NCBI RefSeq assembly: GCF_000312045.1
Contig: NZ_HE978634.1
Coordinates: 1,606,098 to 1,670,097 of the forward strand
DNA from: Noviherbaspirillum massiliense JC206
GTDB lineage: Bacteria; Pseudomonadota; Gammaproteobacteria; Burkholderiales; Burkholderiaceae_D
Direction: 5' to 3'
Length of the DNA stretch: 64,000 nt
The notes beneath the pieces are model-generated. The model was given only the letters and a program-made list of their open reading frames with translations, made no database searches and was not told the DNA's origin. Made by a program: the position numbers and the translations under genes. How positions within the stretch are numbered: position 1 is the first letter of the stretch; each line of letters opens with the position of its first letter. Shown here piece after piece: positions 17,175-25,272 of this stretch.

Positions 17175-17484
17175 TTCAGCCTCCTTCATTAGGTTGTTGT
17201 CGGTCGACAATGCATCCGTCGGGCGGGAAGCGGACCGCGAGTCCATTCAAGCACAGCCGGATACACGCGGTATACGGAGCATGAAACGGGTTTATTCCAC
17301 ATCAGGGCAAATAAGCGTCCTGTTTCATTCCTGCGACAAGGTCGGACGGGGTCTTTGCCGGCAGTTCGCCCTTGTTTTCCCCAGGCAAGAATTTCATGGG
17401 GAATGTCCATTGATAATTTCCTTGACCTTCCCATATTGGGAAGGTGCACACTGCAGTCAAATGGAAAACCAGAAGGAATCCCGC
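17175..17484. other. Divergent intergenic region between COG4315 gene and copA
   Basis: A 310-nt non-coding stretch. The right end carries the CueR-type copA promoter (listed separately). The left end should contain the promoter of the COG4315-sigma-anti-sigma unit, possibly an ECF promoter, but no clear -35/-10 pair could be chosen by eye. Confidence 0.5.
17422..17452 (+). promoter_or_regulatory. CueR-regulated copA promoter and operator
   Basis: The operator is the dyad ACCTTCC-N7-GGAAGGT at 17425-17445, the known CueR consensus. It overlaps a -35 element TTGACC at 17422-17427. With the 19-nt spacer typical of MerR-family promoters, the -10 would be CACACT at 17447-17452, a weak match. Such long spacers need CueR-Cu(I) distortion for activation. 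It lies 33 nt upstream of copA. Confidence 0.9.
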
Positions 17485-19905
17485 ATGCGCAACACCATTT
17501 CCGCGCCCACCCGCGCCGCACCGCTCCGGGAACTTGCCGTCGGCATCGAAGGCATGACCTGCGCATCCTGCGTCACCCGGGTGGAAAAGGCATTGCGCGC
17601 CATCCCCGGCGTCAGCAAGGCCAGCGTCAACCTCGGGACTGAATCGGCTACCGTGGTCGCGGACCGGAATGTCGGCCTCGGCAGCATCGAGCAGGCGGTC
17701 GAGAAAGCCGGCTACAGCCTCGCCCGTAAGGAATTGGATCTCGCGATCAAAGGCATGAGCTGCGCCTCCTGCGTGGCGCGCGTGGAAAAGGCCTTGCTCA
17801 AGGTGGATGGTGTCATTTCGGCCAGCGTCAACCTGGCGACCGAAAGCGCCCGCGTGCAGGTGTCGCCTGGCGTGACGCCTGCAGCCCTGATCCAGGCCGT
17901 CGAAGCCGCCGGCTACGACGCGCGCCTGGCGCGCTCCCTGCAATCGGACATGCCGGCGGCAAAATCCGGCCAACGCGAAGCTTTCACCGTTGCCCTGGCG
18001 GCGGCCCTGTCCCTGCCGCTCATGCTGCCGATGCTGCTGGAATTCTTCGGCATCCATGCGATGCTCCCAGGCTGGCTGCAATGGCTGCTGGCAACCCCGG
18101 TGCAATTCTGGCTGGGCGCCCGCTTCTACCGCTCGGGCTGGAAAGCGCTCAAGGCGCGTACCGGCAACATGGACCTGCTGGTGGCGCTCGGCACCAGCGC
18201 CGCCTATGGCTTGAGCGTCTATCAATTGCTCGCCGCCGGCGGTGACGGCATGCCCCATCTCTACTTCGAGGCGTCCGCCGTGGTGATCACGCTGGTCCTG
18301 CTCGGCAAATGGCTGGAAGGCCGCGCCAAGCGCCAGACCGCGGCCGCGATCCGTGCCCTGCAGGTATTGCGGCCGGAATCCGCCCGGGTACGGCGTGATG
18401 GTGTCGACAGCGACGTGCCGGTGGATTCGGTGCGCGTCGGCGATCTCGTGGTGATTCGTCCCGGGGAACGCATCCCCGTGGATGGCACGGTCATCGAGGG
18501 CGACAGTCAGGTCGACGAATCGCTGATCACCGGCGAAAGCCTGCCGGTGGCCAAGCATCCCGGGGACAAGCTGACCGGCGGTGCAATCAATGCGGAAGGA
18601 CTGCTGATCGCCCGCACCGATGCAGTCGGCGCCGAGACCACACTGTCGCGCATCATCCGGCTGGTGGAAAGCGCCCAGGCCGCGAAAGCGCCAATCCAGC
18701 ACCTGGTCGACAAGGTCGCTGCGGTATTCGTCCCTGTGGTCCTCCTGATCGCGCTGGTCACGTTCGCCGGCTGGTGGCTGTACGACGGCGACACCGGACA
18801 GGCGATCATCACTGCGGTGGCAGTGCTGGTGATTGCCTGCCCCTGCGCGCTCGGCCTGGCAACGCCGACGGCGATCATGGCCGGGACCGGCAGCGGCGCA
18901 CGCTACGGCATCCTGATCAAGGATGCGGAAGCGCTCGAAGTCGCACATGCCGTCACCACCGTGGTATTCGACAAGACCGGCACGCTTACCGAGGGCAAGC
19001 CCGCCGTGATGGATATCCTGCCGCTCACTATCGAACGCGACCGCCTGTTGCAGATCGCCTATGCCATCCAGGCTGGCAGCGAGCATCCGCTTGGCCGTGC
19101 CGTAGTCGAGATGGCGAAAGGCGAAGGATTGGCGCCCCTGCCGGCGCGCGAGATCAGAGCGTTGCCAGGTCGCGGGATGGCCGCAATCGTCGACGATCTC
19201 GACATCCGGCTCGGGAGTCCGCGCCTGATGCGCGAACTCGGCATCGACCTTGCCCCGCTGGCGGAAAAGGCGCAGGCAGCCGAAACAGCCGGGCATACGG
19301 TGTCATGGGTGGCAAGTGTCGGCAATGCAGGCCAGCTGCTCGGCATGATCGTATTCGGGGACAGGATCAAGGACAGTGCGCGCGCAGCCGTCGAGCGCCT
19401 GCATGCGCAAGGCATCGCCACCGTGCTGCTGACGGGCGACAATCGCGGCAGCGCCGAGATGGTGGGCCGCGCCCTTGGCATAGACCAGGTGATCGCCGAA
19501 GTCCTGCCGGGCATCAAGGCCGGCAAGGTGGCGGAACTCAAGCGTGACGGACAGGTGGTGGCAATGGTCGGCGACGGCATCAATGACGCGCCGGCACTGG
19601 CGGCGGCCGATGTGGGAATTGCAATGGCGACCGGCACCGATGTCGCCATGCATACCGCCGGCATCACGCTCATGCGCGGCAATCCGGCTCTGGTGGCGGA
19701 CGCGATCGAGATTTCGCGCCGCACTTACGGCAAGATCCGCCAAAACCTGTTCTGGGCCTTCATCTATAACCTGGTCGGCATTCCGCTCGCGGCATTCGGC
19801 ATGCTCAATCCCGTGCTCGCCGGTGCGGCAATGGCATTCAGTTCGGTGAGCGTAGTCAGCAATGCCTTGCTGCTGCGCCGCTGGAAGCCAGCCGGCAATG
19901 CCTGA
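17485..19905 (+). CDS. copA: Cu(I)-translocating P1B-type ATPase
   Basis: An 806-aa inner-membrane ATPase that exports Cu(I) from the cytoplasm. Two N-terminal heavy-metal domains carry GMTCASC (Cys26/Cys29) and GMSCASC (Cys93/Cys96). The TM6 metal site is C-P-C at 452-454, the phosphorylation motif D496-K-T-G-T, then [13 protein letters not shown] (the His-Pro of P1B pumps) and [16 protein letters not shown]. The start at 17485 was chosen for AAGGA 7 nt upstream; an in-frame ATG at 17461 is also possible. A CueR operator precedes the gene and cueR follows 40 nt after the stop. Confidence 0.96.
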   Translation: MRNTISAPTRAAPLRELAVGIEGMTCASCVTRVEKALRAIPGVSKASVNLGTESATVVADRNVGLGSIEQAVEKAGYSLARKELDLAIKGMSCASCVARVEKALLKVDGVISASVNLATESARVQVSPGVTPAALIQAVEAAGYDARLARSLQSDMPAAKSGQREAFTVALAAALSLPLMLPMLLEFFGIHAMLPGWLQWLLATPVQFWLGARFYRSGWKALKARTGNMDLLVALGTSAAYGLSVYQLLAAGGDGMPHLYFEASAVVITLVLLGKWLEGRAKRQTAAAIRALQVLRPESARVRRDGVDSDVPVDSVRVGDLVVIRPGERIPVDGTVIEGDSQVDESLITGESLPVAKHPGDKLTGGAINAEGLLIARTDAVGAETTLSRIIRLVESAQAAKAPIQHLVDKVAAVFVPVVLLIALVTFAGWWLYDGDTGQAIITAVAVLVIACPCALGLATPTAIMAGTGSGARYGILIKDAEALEVAHAVTTVVFDKTGTLTEGKPAVMDILPLTIERDRLLQIAYAIQAGSEHPLGRAVVEMAKGEGLAPLPAREIRALPGRGMAAIVDDLDIRLGSPRLMRELGIDLAPLAEKAQAAETAGHTVSWVASVGNAGQLLGMIVFGDRIKDSARAAVERLHAQGIATVLLTGDNRGSAEMVGRALGIDQVIAEVLPGIKAGKVAELKRDGQVVAMVGDGINDAPALAAADVGIAMATGTDVAMHTAGITLMRGNPALVADAIEISRRTYGKIRQNLFWAFIYNLVGIPLAAFGMLNPVLAGAAMAFSSVSVVSNALLLRRWKPAGNA

Positions 19906-19945
19906 GCCATGCATACACGCGCATGAACACGAAAGGAAGATCGCA

Positions 19946-20368
19946 ATGAATATCGGGGAAGCTGCCAGCGCATCCGGTGTGACCGCCAAGATGATCCGCT
20001 ATTACGAAAGCATCGGATTGATCAGCCAGACCCGGCGCACCGAAGCGGGTTATCGCACTTATGGCGACAAGGATGTGCACAGGCTGCGTTTCATCAAGCG
20101 GGCACGTTCGCTCGGCTTTTCCCTGGACCAGATAAAGGATCTGCTATCCCTGTGGCAGGACCCCGAGCGTGCCAGCGCGGATGTGAAAGCCATCGCGCAA
20201 TCGCATGTGGCAGACCTCGAGCGGCGCATCGCAGAGCTCACCGAGATGCGCAACACGCTGGACCATCTTGCGCGTGCCTGTGCCGGCGACAATCGCCCGG
20301 ACTGTCCTATCCTGCACGGACTGGAAGACGAGTCCGATGCTGCCTGCCATCATCATGCGCGAACCTGA
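19946..20368 (+). CDS. cueR: Cu(I)-responsive MerR-family regulator
   Basis: A 140-aa MerR-family activator. The winged-helix DNA-binding region is MNIGEAASASGVTAKMIRYYESIGLI followed by RTEAGYRTYGDKDVHRLRFI; a long dimerisation helix comes next. The metal loop has Cys112 and Cys120 spaced C-x7-C, the same positions as in E. coli CueR, and a His-rich tail (CHHHART). AAAGGAAGA lies just upstream of the ATG. It should bind the ACCTTCC-N7-GGAAGGT operator in front of copA and turn on copper export when Cu(I) rises. Probably cotranscribed with copA. Confidence 0.94.
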   Translation: MNIGEAASASGVTAKMIRYYESIGLISQTRRTEAGYRTYGDKDVHRLRFIKRARSLGFSLDQIKDLLSLWQDPERASADVKAIAQSHVADLERRIAELTEMRNTLDHLARACAGDNRPDCPILHGLEDESDAACHHHART

Positions 20369-20369
20369 G

Positions 20370-20389
20370 GGGGCCGGTCGACCGGCCCC
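20370..20389. terminator. GC-rich 20-bp palindrome between convergent cueR and copper chaperone gene
   Basis: GGGGCCGGTC immediately followed by its reverse complement GACCGGCCCC makes a perfect palindrome just after the cueR stop and 8 nt before the end of the convergent small gene. It can fold as a hairpin from either strand. There is no T-tract. Confidence 0.55.
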
Positions 20390-20397
20390 GGCACACA

Positions 20398-20604
20398 TCA
20401 GGATGCGGTACTGCCGGTCACCGGATATCCGGCCTCGATCACGGCCGATTTGATGTCATCCAGATCTGCCGCCGATTCCACCCGGACGCTGTTGGTGGCA
20501 AGATCCACCTCCACCTTTGCGGTGGCGTCGATATCCTGCACCGCTCGTTGCACCCGGCTGACGCAGTGATTGCAGGTCATTCCTTCCACTTGCATGACAT
20601 ACAT
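20398..20604 (-). CDS. copZ: Heavy-metal-associated domain copper chaperone (CopZ-like)
   Basis: A 68-aa single HMA domain with the metal motif GMTCNHC (Cys11, Cys14) and the usual beta-alpha-beta-beta-alpha-beta pattern ending in DDIKSAVIEAGYPV. Such proteins carry Cu(I) in the cytoplasm to the P-type ATPase. It is convergent with cueR rather than in the copA operon, and I see no CueR dyad in the 340 nt upstream, so its control may differ. AAAGGAA lies 7 nt before the chosen ATG. The symbol reflects likely role by context; mercury-type HMA proteins are similar. Confidence 0.88.
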   Translation of the reverse strand: MYVMQVEGMTCNHCVSRVQRAVQDIDATAKVEVDLATNSVRVESAADLDDIKSAVIEAGYPVTGSTAS

Positions 20605-20945
20605 CTGGCAATTCCTTTCAAGTTAATTGCAGGAAAATTTCGTATTTGCGGTGCTGGCTTTGCGAGCAAGGACAATTCGGAAAGTACTCCCGTTTTGCCC
20701 GCTACGACAAGGTATTCAATCATTGGGACGCTGCAACGGCTGTCCAGGTTCCTGAACGACACTTCTCCGCAGAACAGTATCTGCCCGCGACTTTTCCGTT
20801 CTTTCCGTTCCCTGTGCCGCTTGCACCCGCTTTCCGCTGGCAGGCGCGCAACTAGCCCCGGTTCTGAGCCTTTTCGCTCGACCAGTATTGACGCGGTCGC
20901 CGTGGAAAAGCGCGAGCTCCGTCCTTGTTCCCGGGAGAAAAACAC
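20605..20945. other. Intergenic stretch
   Basis: 341 nt without a supportable gene, between the CopZ-like gene and the SDR pseudogene. Short open frames exist on both strands but have no ribosome-binding sites or family-like sequence. No hairpin or repeat stands out. Confidence 0.4.
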
Positions 20946-21476
20946 ATGAGCGTCCCAGCTCCGATACGCACGCTGTTCCTGCCATTGCTGCTGGTTCTTG
21001 CCCTTATCCCTGCTCAACGGCTGCGCAATGCCGGGACAATTGTGATCGGACGAGCAGCAAAGTATTGCCGGCAAAACCTATGTCATCACTGGCGCATCCG
21101 GCGGTTTCGGCCGCGGCGTGGCGCTCAGGCTCGCGTCGCTGCGCGCCAATGTCATGCTTGCCGCACGCCGCACCGGACTGCTCAAAAGTGGTGGTCGCCA
21201 TCGTATGGGTGTCGCTGCATCTGCGCGAAGAACTAGCCGTCGGCTGGAAAGCGAATGCGCCAACCACCTCCCATCATTTCTTCCCGGGTCTCACCGAGCG
21301 GGCTTCCACCAATGTCTCCGCACAAGTACCAGGTCGAAATCGCCCCGCCGGCACCGCCGACATCGGGGACGCTGTACGAACCGATGCAATCCGGCAGGAC
21401 AGTCGAAGGTGGTGCCAGAAAGCGCATGGAGCAGGAAGATGCGGACAGGGAGCGGATGGAACGGGAGCAAAGATGA
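20946..21476 (+). pseudogene. Decayed short-chain dehydrogenase (SDR) lipoprotein gene
   Basis: Three pieces in different frames fit one ancestral SDR. From the ATG at 20946 (GGGAG upstream) a lipoprotein-like leader reads MSVPAPIRTLFLPLLLVLAL; a +1 shift at about 21009 is needed to continue to L-L-N-G-C, and a TGA follows at about 21040. Then S-I-A-G-K-T-Y-V-I-T-G-A-S-G-G-F-G-R-G, the SDR Rossmann motif, continues to AARRTGLL near 21183. The next recognisable text, KVVVAIVWVSLHLREELAVGWKA, belongs to the C-terminal part, so the middle including the Tyr/Lys active site is deleted. A further frameshift near 21320 leads to HKYQVEIAPPAPPTSG and the tail. Non-functional. Confidence 0.8.
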
Positions 21477-21563
21477 GGCGGTGCACGCCACCGCAACTCA
21501 AGTCGCTGGCGATTCTTCTTGCAACGGATTGAACATCAATCTACGCCGGCGCGTTGTGCTTCT

Positions 21564-22289
21564 TCAGGCATTACTCTCAGGCACAAGCAATGCAAGCTGT
21601 TCGTCATCGAGATAGCACCACTCCCCTTCCTCCAGCTCCAGCGCATCCAGGGTCAGGCCGCCGATTGCAGTGCGGCGCAAGGCCGTGCAGTGATTGCCAG
21701 CAGCTGCCAGCATGCGCTTTACTTGGTGGTATTTGCCCTGCTCGAGCACAATCTCGATCTCGTGCTCGCCCACCTGCCGGCAAGACAAGGCCGCGAGCGG
21801 CGCCGGTTCGTCATGCAGTTTAACGCCGCCCAGGAGCTGCGCCACCAGTTGCCCGGTGACCGGAGCATGGGTAGTTGCCAGGTACAGCTTGGGAATATGG
21901 CGCCGCGGCGAGGACTGGGCGTGGATGAATGCCCCGTCATCGGAAAGCAGCAGCAAGCCGGTGGTATCGTGGTCCAGCCTTCCTACCGGCTGCACGTCGC
22001 GCCAGGCGAACTGCTCCGGCAGCAGGGTCATCACGCTCGGATGGTGGCTGGGCTTGCGGGAACATTCGAAATCGGCCGGCTTGTTCAGCGCAAGGTAGAC
22101 ATGCTCGCGATAAAGCCAGCTGACGCCAAAGATCGTGAATTCCAGCCCTTCCGTGTCGAAGACCGTCCGGTAATCGCTTACCACATAGCCGTGGACGGCG
22201 ACTTCGCCGTCCACGATCAGTTCCCGGCACCATTTGCGGGTGCCGAATCCCTGCGACTGCAGGATCTTGTCCAGACTCAGTTTGCTCAT
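21564..22289 (-). CDS. rsuA: 16S rRNA pseudouridine(516) synthase-like protein
   Basis: A 241-aa RluB/RsuA-family enzyme. An N-terminal S4 domain (MSKLSLDKILQSQGFGTRKWCRELIVDGEVAV) leads into the catalytic core with GRLDHDTTGLLLLSDDG, which carries the catalytic Asp, and the C-terminal EIVLEQGKYHQVKRMLAAAGNHC. These are the RsuA subgroup features (pseudouridine at position 516 of 16S rRNA). The start at 22289 was chosen because the S4 domain begins there; an upstream in-frame extension has no family character. The gene is divergent from ndh. Confidence 0.88.
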   Translation of the reverse strand: MSKLSLDKILQSQGFGTRKWCRELIVDGEVAVHGYVVSDYRTVFDTEGLEFTIFGVSWLYREHVYLALNKPADFECSRKPSHHPSVMTLLPEQFAWRDVQPVGRLDHDTTGLLLLSDDGAFIHAQSSPRRHIPKLYLATTHAPVTGQLVAQLLGGVKLHDEPAPLAALSCRQVGEHEIEIVLEQGKYHQVKRMLAAAGNHCTALRRTAIGGLTLDALELEEGEWCYLDDEQLALLVPESNA

Positions 22290-22461
22290 GGCGCGCACTG
22301 TAGCAGAACAATGCACCGTCCTGCCAGGGCGACGCAGTTCCCGAATGGGCGCGCCACTCGGGCACGGATCGTGCAACACCGGCAGGATGGCACCGTTTCC
22401 TCTCGCTTCCCGCCGCATGTCTCTCTTATAATTATTGTCGTTTCGTCCATTTCTACAGCCC

Positions 22462-22467
22462 AAGGAG
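22462..22467 (+). promoter_or_regulatory. Ribosome-binding site deciding a TTG start for ndh
   Basis: AAGGAG six nt before TTG at 22474. An ATG at 22470 lies between them but is out of frame and meets a stop after six codons, so the TTG is the credible start. A TATAAT hexamer at 22427-22432 could be the -10 of the promoter; its -35 is weak. Confidence 0.65.
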
Positions 22468-22473
22468 ATATGT

Positions 22474-23799
22474 TTGAGCCAAGCAGCTGAAGCGCCGCAT
22501 CGGATTGCAATTGTGGGAGGAGGAGCCGGCGGACTGGAACTCGCCGCCCGCCTCGGGAAAAAGCTCGGCAAGTCGGGAAAGGCGCACATCACGCTGGTGG
22601 ATGCAGCCCGCACCCATTTGTGGAAACCGCTGCTGCATCAGGTTGCCGCCGGCACCCTCGACTCCTATTCGGATGAAATGGAATACCTTGCCATCGCGCG
22701 GGAAAATCACTTCAACTTTCGCCTTGGTCGCATGGATGGTCTGGACCGCGCGCGAAAGGAAATCTTTCTCGCGCCCACTCTGGATGAAAACGGCGTGGAG
22801 CTGTTGCCGCGCCAGTCTGTGCGCTACGACACGCTGGTACTGGCGATCGGCAGCCAGACCAACGATTTCGGCACGCCCGGTGCACGCGAGAACGCCATCA
22901 TGCTCGATTCGCTGGACGCGGCAGAGCACTTCCATCGACAGCTGGTGAATTCCTGCCTGCGTGCCCAGGCCAAGCGCGGGCCGAACAATGGTCAGCGCTT
23001 CACGGTGACGATCATTGGCGGCGGCGCGACCGGCGTGGAATTGTCAGCCGAGCTGCACATGACAGCCAAGATCATCACCAGCTACGGACTGGCGAATTTC
23101 GATCCGGAGAAAGACCTGAAGATCGTCGTCGTCGATGCTGCGCCGCGCCTGCTGCAGGCCTTGCCGGAGCGCCTGTCGAACGCCGTCACCCGGGAATTGC
23201 AGGCCATCGACATCGAGGTCCATACCAATGAAATGGTGGTCGAGGTCAGCAAGGATGGCGTCAAGATGGGAAGCGGCAAGTTCATTCCCAGCGATCTCGT
23301 GGTCTGGGCGGCGGGAATCAAGGCGCCCGATTTCCTGAAGAGCCTGGATGGCCTGGAAACCAACCGCATCAATCAGCTGGTCGTCAAGCGCACGCTGCAA
23401 ACCACGGCCGATCCTTCCGTCTTCGCGATGGGCGATTGCGCCGCCTGTCCGCAGGGAGACGGCCTGCCGCCGGTGCCGCCACGCGCGCAGGCAGCGCACC
23501 AGGAGGCAGCCTTGCTTGCAAGGTCGCTGCTACGCATACTGGAAGGCAAGTCACCACTGAAATTCACTTACCGCGACCGTGGCTCTCTGGTTTCGCTTGG
23601 CAACTACACGACCGTGGGCAGCTTGATGGGCGCGATCGCGCGCGGCTCGGTATTCATCGAAGGCAAGATTGCCAAGCTGATGTACTGGTCACTGCACAAG
23701 CAGCATCAGGTCGCGGTGACCGGTTTTTTCCATACCATGCTCGCGATCCTTGCGGATGCAATCGATTGGGCACGCAGCCCGCGCATCAAGCTGCATTAA
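22474..23799 (+). CDS. ndh: Type II NADH:quinone oxidoreductase (NDH-2)
   Basis: A 441-aa single-subunit, FAD-containing NADH dehydrogenase on the cytoplasmic face of the inner membrane; it passes electrons to quinone without pumping protons. Two dinucleotide folds are visible: GGGAGGLELAARLG near the N-terminus (FAD) and GGGATGVELSAELHM (NADH). VFAMGDCAACPQGDGLPPVPPRAQAAHQ is the conserved FAD/quinone-site segment. The C-terminus (YWSLHKQHQVAVTGFFHTMLAI) is the amphipathic membrane-binding part. Start is TTG, set by its ribosome-binding site. Followed by a strong terminator. Confidence 0.92.
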   Translation: MSQAAEAPHRIAIVGGGAGGLELAARLGKKLGKSGKAHITLVDAARTHLWKPLLHQVAAGTLDSYSDEMEYLAIARENHFNFRLGRMDGLDRARKEIFLAPTLDENGVELLPRQSVRYDTLVLAIGSQTNDFGTPGARENAIMLDSLDAAEHFHRQLVNSCLRAQAKRGPNNGQRFTVTIIGGGATGVELSAELHMTAKIITSYGLANFDPEKDLKIVVVDAAPRLLQALPERLSNAVTRELQAIDIEVHTNEMVVEVSKDGVKMGSGKFIPSDLVVWAAGIKAPDFLKSLDGLETNRINQLVVKRTLQTTADPSVFAMGDCAACPQGDGLPPVPPRAQAAHQEAALLARSLLRILEGKSPLKFTYRDRGSLVSLGNYTTVGSLMGAIARGSVFIEGKIAKLMYWSLHKQHQVAVTGFFHTMLAILADAIDWARSPRIKLH

Positions 23800-23809
23800 T
23801 GGCTGGCTG

Positions 23810-23840
23810 TGCCGCCGCAAGCCTTGCGGCGGCATTTTTT
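23810..23840. terminator. Rho-independent terminator after ndh
   Basis: GCCGCCGCAAG and CTTGCGGCGGC form an 11-bp stem with a very short loop, followed by A and six T. It ends ndh transcripts; the opposite orientation could also stop the convergent Spy-like gene. Confidence 0.9.
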
Positions 23841-23853
23841 CCACGCTTGTGCT

Positions 23854-24324
23854 TCAACGGGGAGCGTGACGATGTCCATGGCCATGATCACGGCCTAGAC
23901 CGGGGCGGAACTGCTCGTTGAAAATTTTTTGCTGTTCCGGCGTCAGGGTCGCATAAAACTGCTTGGTTGCCGCGACCCGCTCGGTCATCCTTGCCTCGCG
24001 CTCCTTCATCAAGGCCAGCATCCTGTCCATGCGCTCGGGCACGCTCAGCTTCGCCATCTCTTCGCGGCTCGGTCGCGCCGGCCGCTCTGCCGGCTTCATC
24101 TTCTCGGCAAAGGTTTTCCATGCGCCTTCCTGCGTCGCGTTCAGCTTCAGCTTGTCGTGCAGTTCGGCCTGGCGCTTGGCCATACGCTCCTGCATCTGCT
24201 GGCTGTCGACGCGACCACGTCCCGATTGCCCGTCCGCGTTCTGATCCGCATAGGCTGCGAAGGAGCCGGCACCGAAGGCGATCGTTGCCACACCAATCAT
24301 GAGGGATTTGCGAAAATTAGCCAT
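23854..24324 (-). CDS. Spy/CpxP-family periplasmic protein (LTxxQ motif)
   Basis: A 156-aa exported protein. The signal peptide MANFRKSLMIGVATIAFGAGSFAAYA is followed by a charged, helical domain rich in Met, Lys and Glu, ending in ATLTPEQQKIFNEQF, the LTxxQ motif of Spy/CpxP, and a His/Gly-rich tail (DHGHGHRHAPR) that could bind metal. The family acts as a periplasmic chaperone and stress sensor; CpxP-like members also inhibit a histidine kinase. The start is set by AAAGGAAAG close to the ATG. Divergent from an OmpR-type regulator and histidine kinase, so it is probably a target and perhaps a modulator of that pair. Confidence 0.88.
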   Translation of the reverse strand: MANFRKSLMIGVATIAFGAGSFAAYADQNADGQSGRGRVDSQQMQERMAKRQAELHDKLKLNATQEGAWKTFAEKMKPAERPARPSREEMAKLSVPERMDRMLALMKEREARMTERVAATKQFYATLTPEQQKIFNEQFRPGLGRDHGHGHRHAPR

Positions 24325-24365
24325 TGTCTTTCCTTTTCCTGAAGTCATTCATTGGTTCAGTGCAT

Positions 24366-24505
24366 ATCGCACGGTTCACATCCTGCGACCTGAATGTGTC
24401 CCGCACATGTCATGAATGTGCCATCTTGTAGAAATGTGCAAACAAATGTCCTGCCTTTGTATCGCACTGTATCAAGCCTCGCCGCAGGAAACGGTGCGAT
24501 ACAAA
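24366..24505. promoter_or_regulatory. Repeat-rich regulatory region between Spy-like gene and response regulator
   Basis: TTTGTATCGCAC (24456-24467) is repeated inverted and perfect as GTGCGATACAAA (24494-24505), 26 nt apart. The core TATCGCAC occurs once more at about 24365. Further left, AATGTG-type words repeat at 24393, 24415, 24433 and (as AATGTC) 24445. Such symmetric and tandem words in a divergent two-component promoter are expected of response-regulator binding sites. The matching regulator is presumably the adjacent OmpR-type protein, which is inference. Confidence 0.55.
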
Positions 24506-24546
24506 TTCCTTTCCGGCCCCGCGCTCAACTTGCCATAATTCCGCAC

Positions 24547-25272
24547 ATGGAAACTCCCTCACGAATCCTGATCGTCGACGACGACCACGAGATCAGCCAC
24601 CTGCTGGCCGAGTATCTCGAAAAGAACGGCTATCGCACCTTCACGGCGGGCGACGGCAAGGCGATGTGGAAGATGCTGGAGCACTCGCGCATCGACCTGA
24701 TCGTGCTCGACCTGAATCTTCCGGGCGAAGACGGTCTTACCCTGTGCCGCAGCCTGCGCGCGCAATCCAGCATACCCGTCATCATGCTGACCGCGCGCGG
24801 CGAGCCGCTCGACCGCATCCTCGGCCTGGAAATGGGCGCCGATGATTACCTGCCCAAGCCCTTCGAGCCGCGCGAACTGTTTGCGCGCATCCGCAGCGTT
24901 CTGAGGCGTACCCATGCCCTGCCGCCCGGACAGCAGGTGCCGGAATCCAGGCAGCTGCATTTCGCAGGCTGGACCATGGATTTCACCGCGCGGCACCTGA
25001 TCGGTCCCGACGGCGTCATCGTCGCCCTGTCCGGCGCCGAATACCGGCTGCTGAAGATCTTCCTCGAGCATGCCAATCGCGTCCTGAGCCGCGACCAGTT
25101 GCTCAACATGACCCAAGGCCGTGATGCCGATCCATTCGACCGCTCCATCGACCTGCAGATAAGCCGCCTGCGACAAAAGCTGGGCGACGATGCGCGTTCG
25201 CCTCAGATCATCAAGACCGTGCGCAATGAAGGCTATGTGCTGGCGAGCCCGGTGACCAGGGACCCGGAATGA
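24547..25272 (+). CDS. OmpR-family response regulator
   Basis: A 241-aa response regulator. The receiver domain has the acidic pocket in LIVDDDHE and the phosphoacceptor Asp55 (LIVLDLNLPGEDG), with the Lys in the YLPKPFEPRELFAR loop. The C-terminal winged helix (ALSGAEYRLLKIFLEHANRVLSRDQLLNMTQG ... DRSIDLQISRLRQKLGD) binds DNA. The ATG at 24547 has no strong ribosome site. The stop overlaps the kinase start by four nt (ATGA). With the Spy-like gene divergent, the pair looks like a CpxR/RstA-type envelope or metal stress system, though the exact signal is unknown. Confidence 0.93.
   Translation: METPSRILIVDDDHEISHLLAEYLEKNGYRTFTAGDGKAMWKMLEHSRIDLIVLDLNLPGEDGLTLCRSLRAQSSIPVIMLTARGEPLDRILGLEMGADDYLPKPFEPRELFARIRSVLRRTHALPPGQQVPESRQLHFAGWTMDFTARHLIGPDGVIVALSGAEYRLLKIFLEHANRVLSRDQLLNMTQGRDADPFDRSIDLQISRLRQKLGDDARSPQIIKTVRNEGYVLASPVTRDPE

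Noticed and set aside
17302-19296. A 664-codon minus-strand frame opposite copA
   Set aside because: His/Arg-rich antisense text with no domain; copA on the other strand has every P-type ATPase motif.
22435-22473. Upstream TTG start for ndh at 22435
   Set aside because: No ribosome site before it, whereas TTG at 22474 has AAGGAG six nt upstream and gives the normal NDH-2 length.
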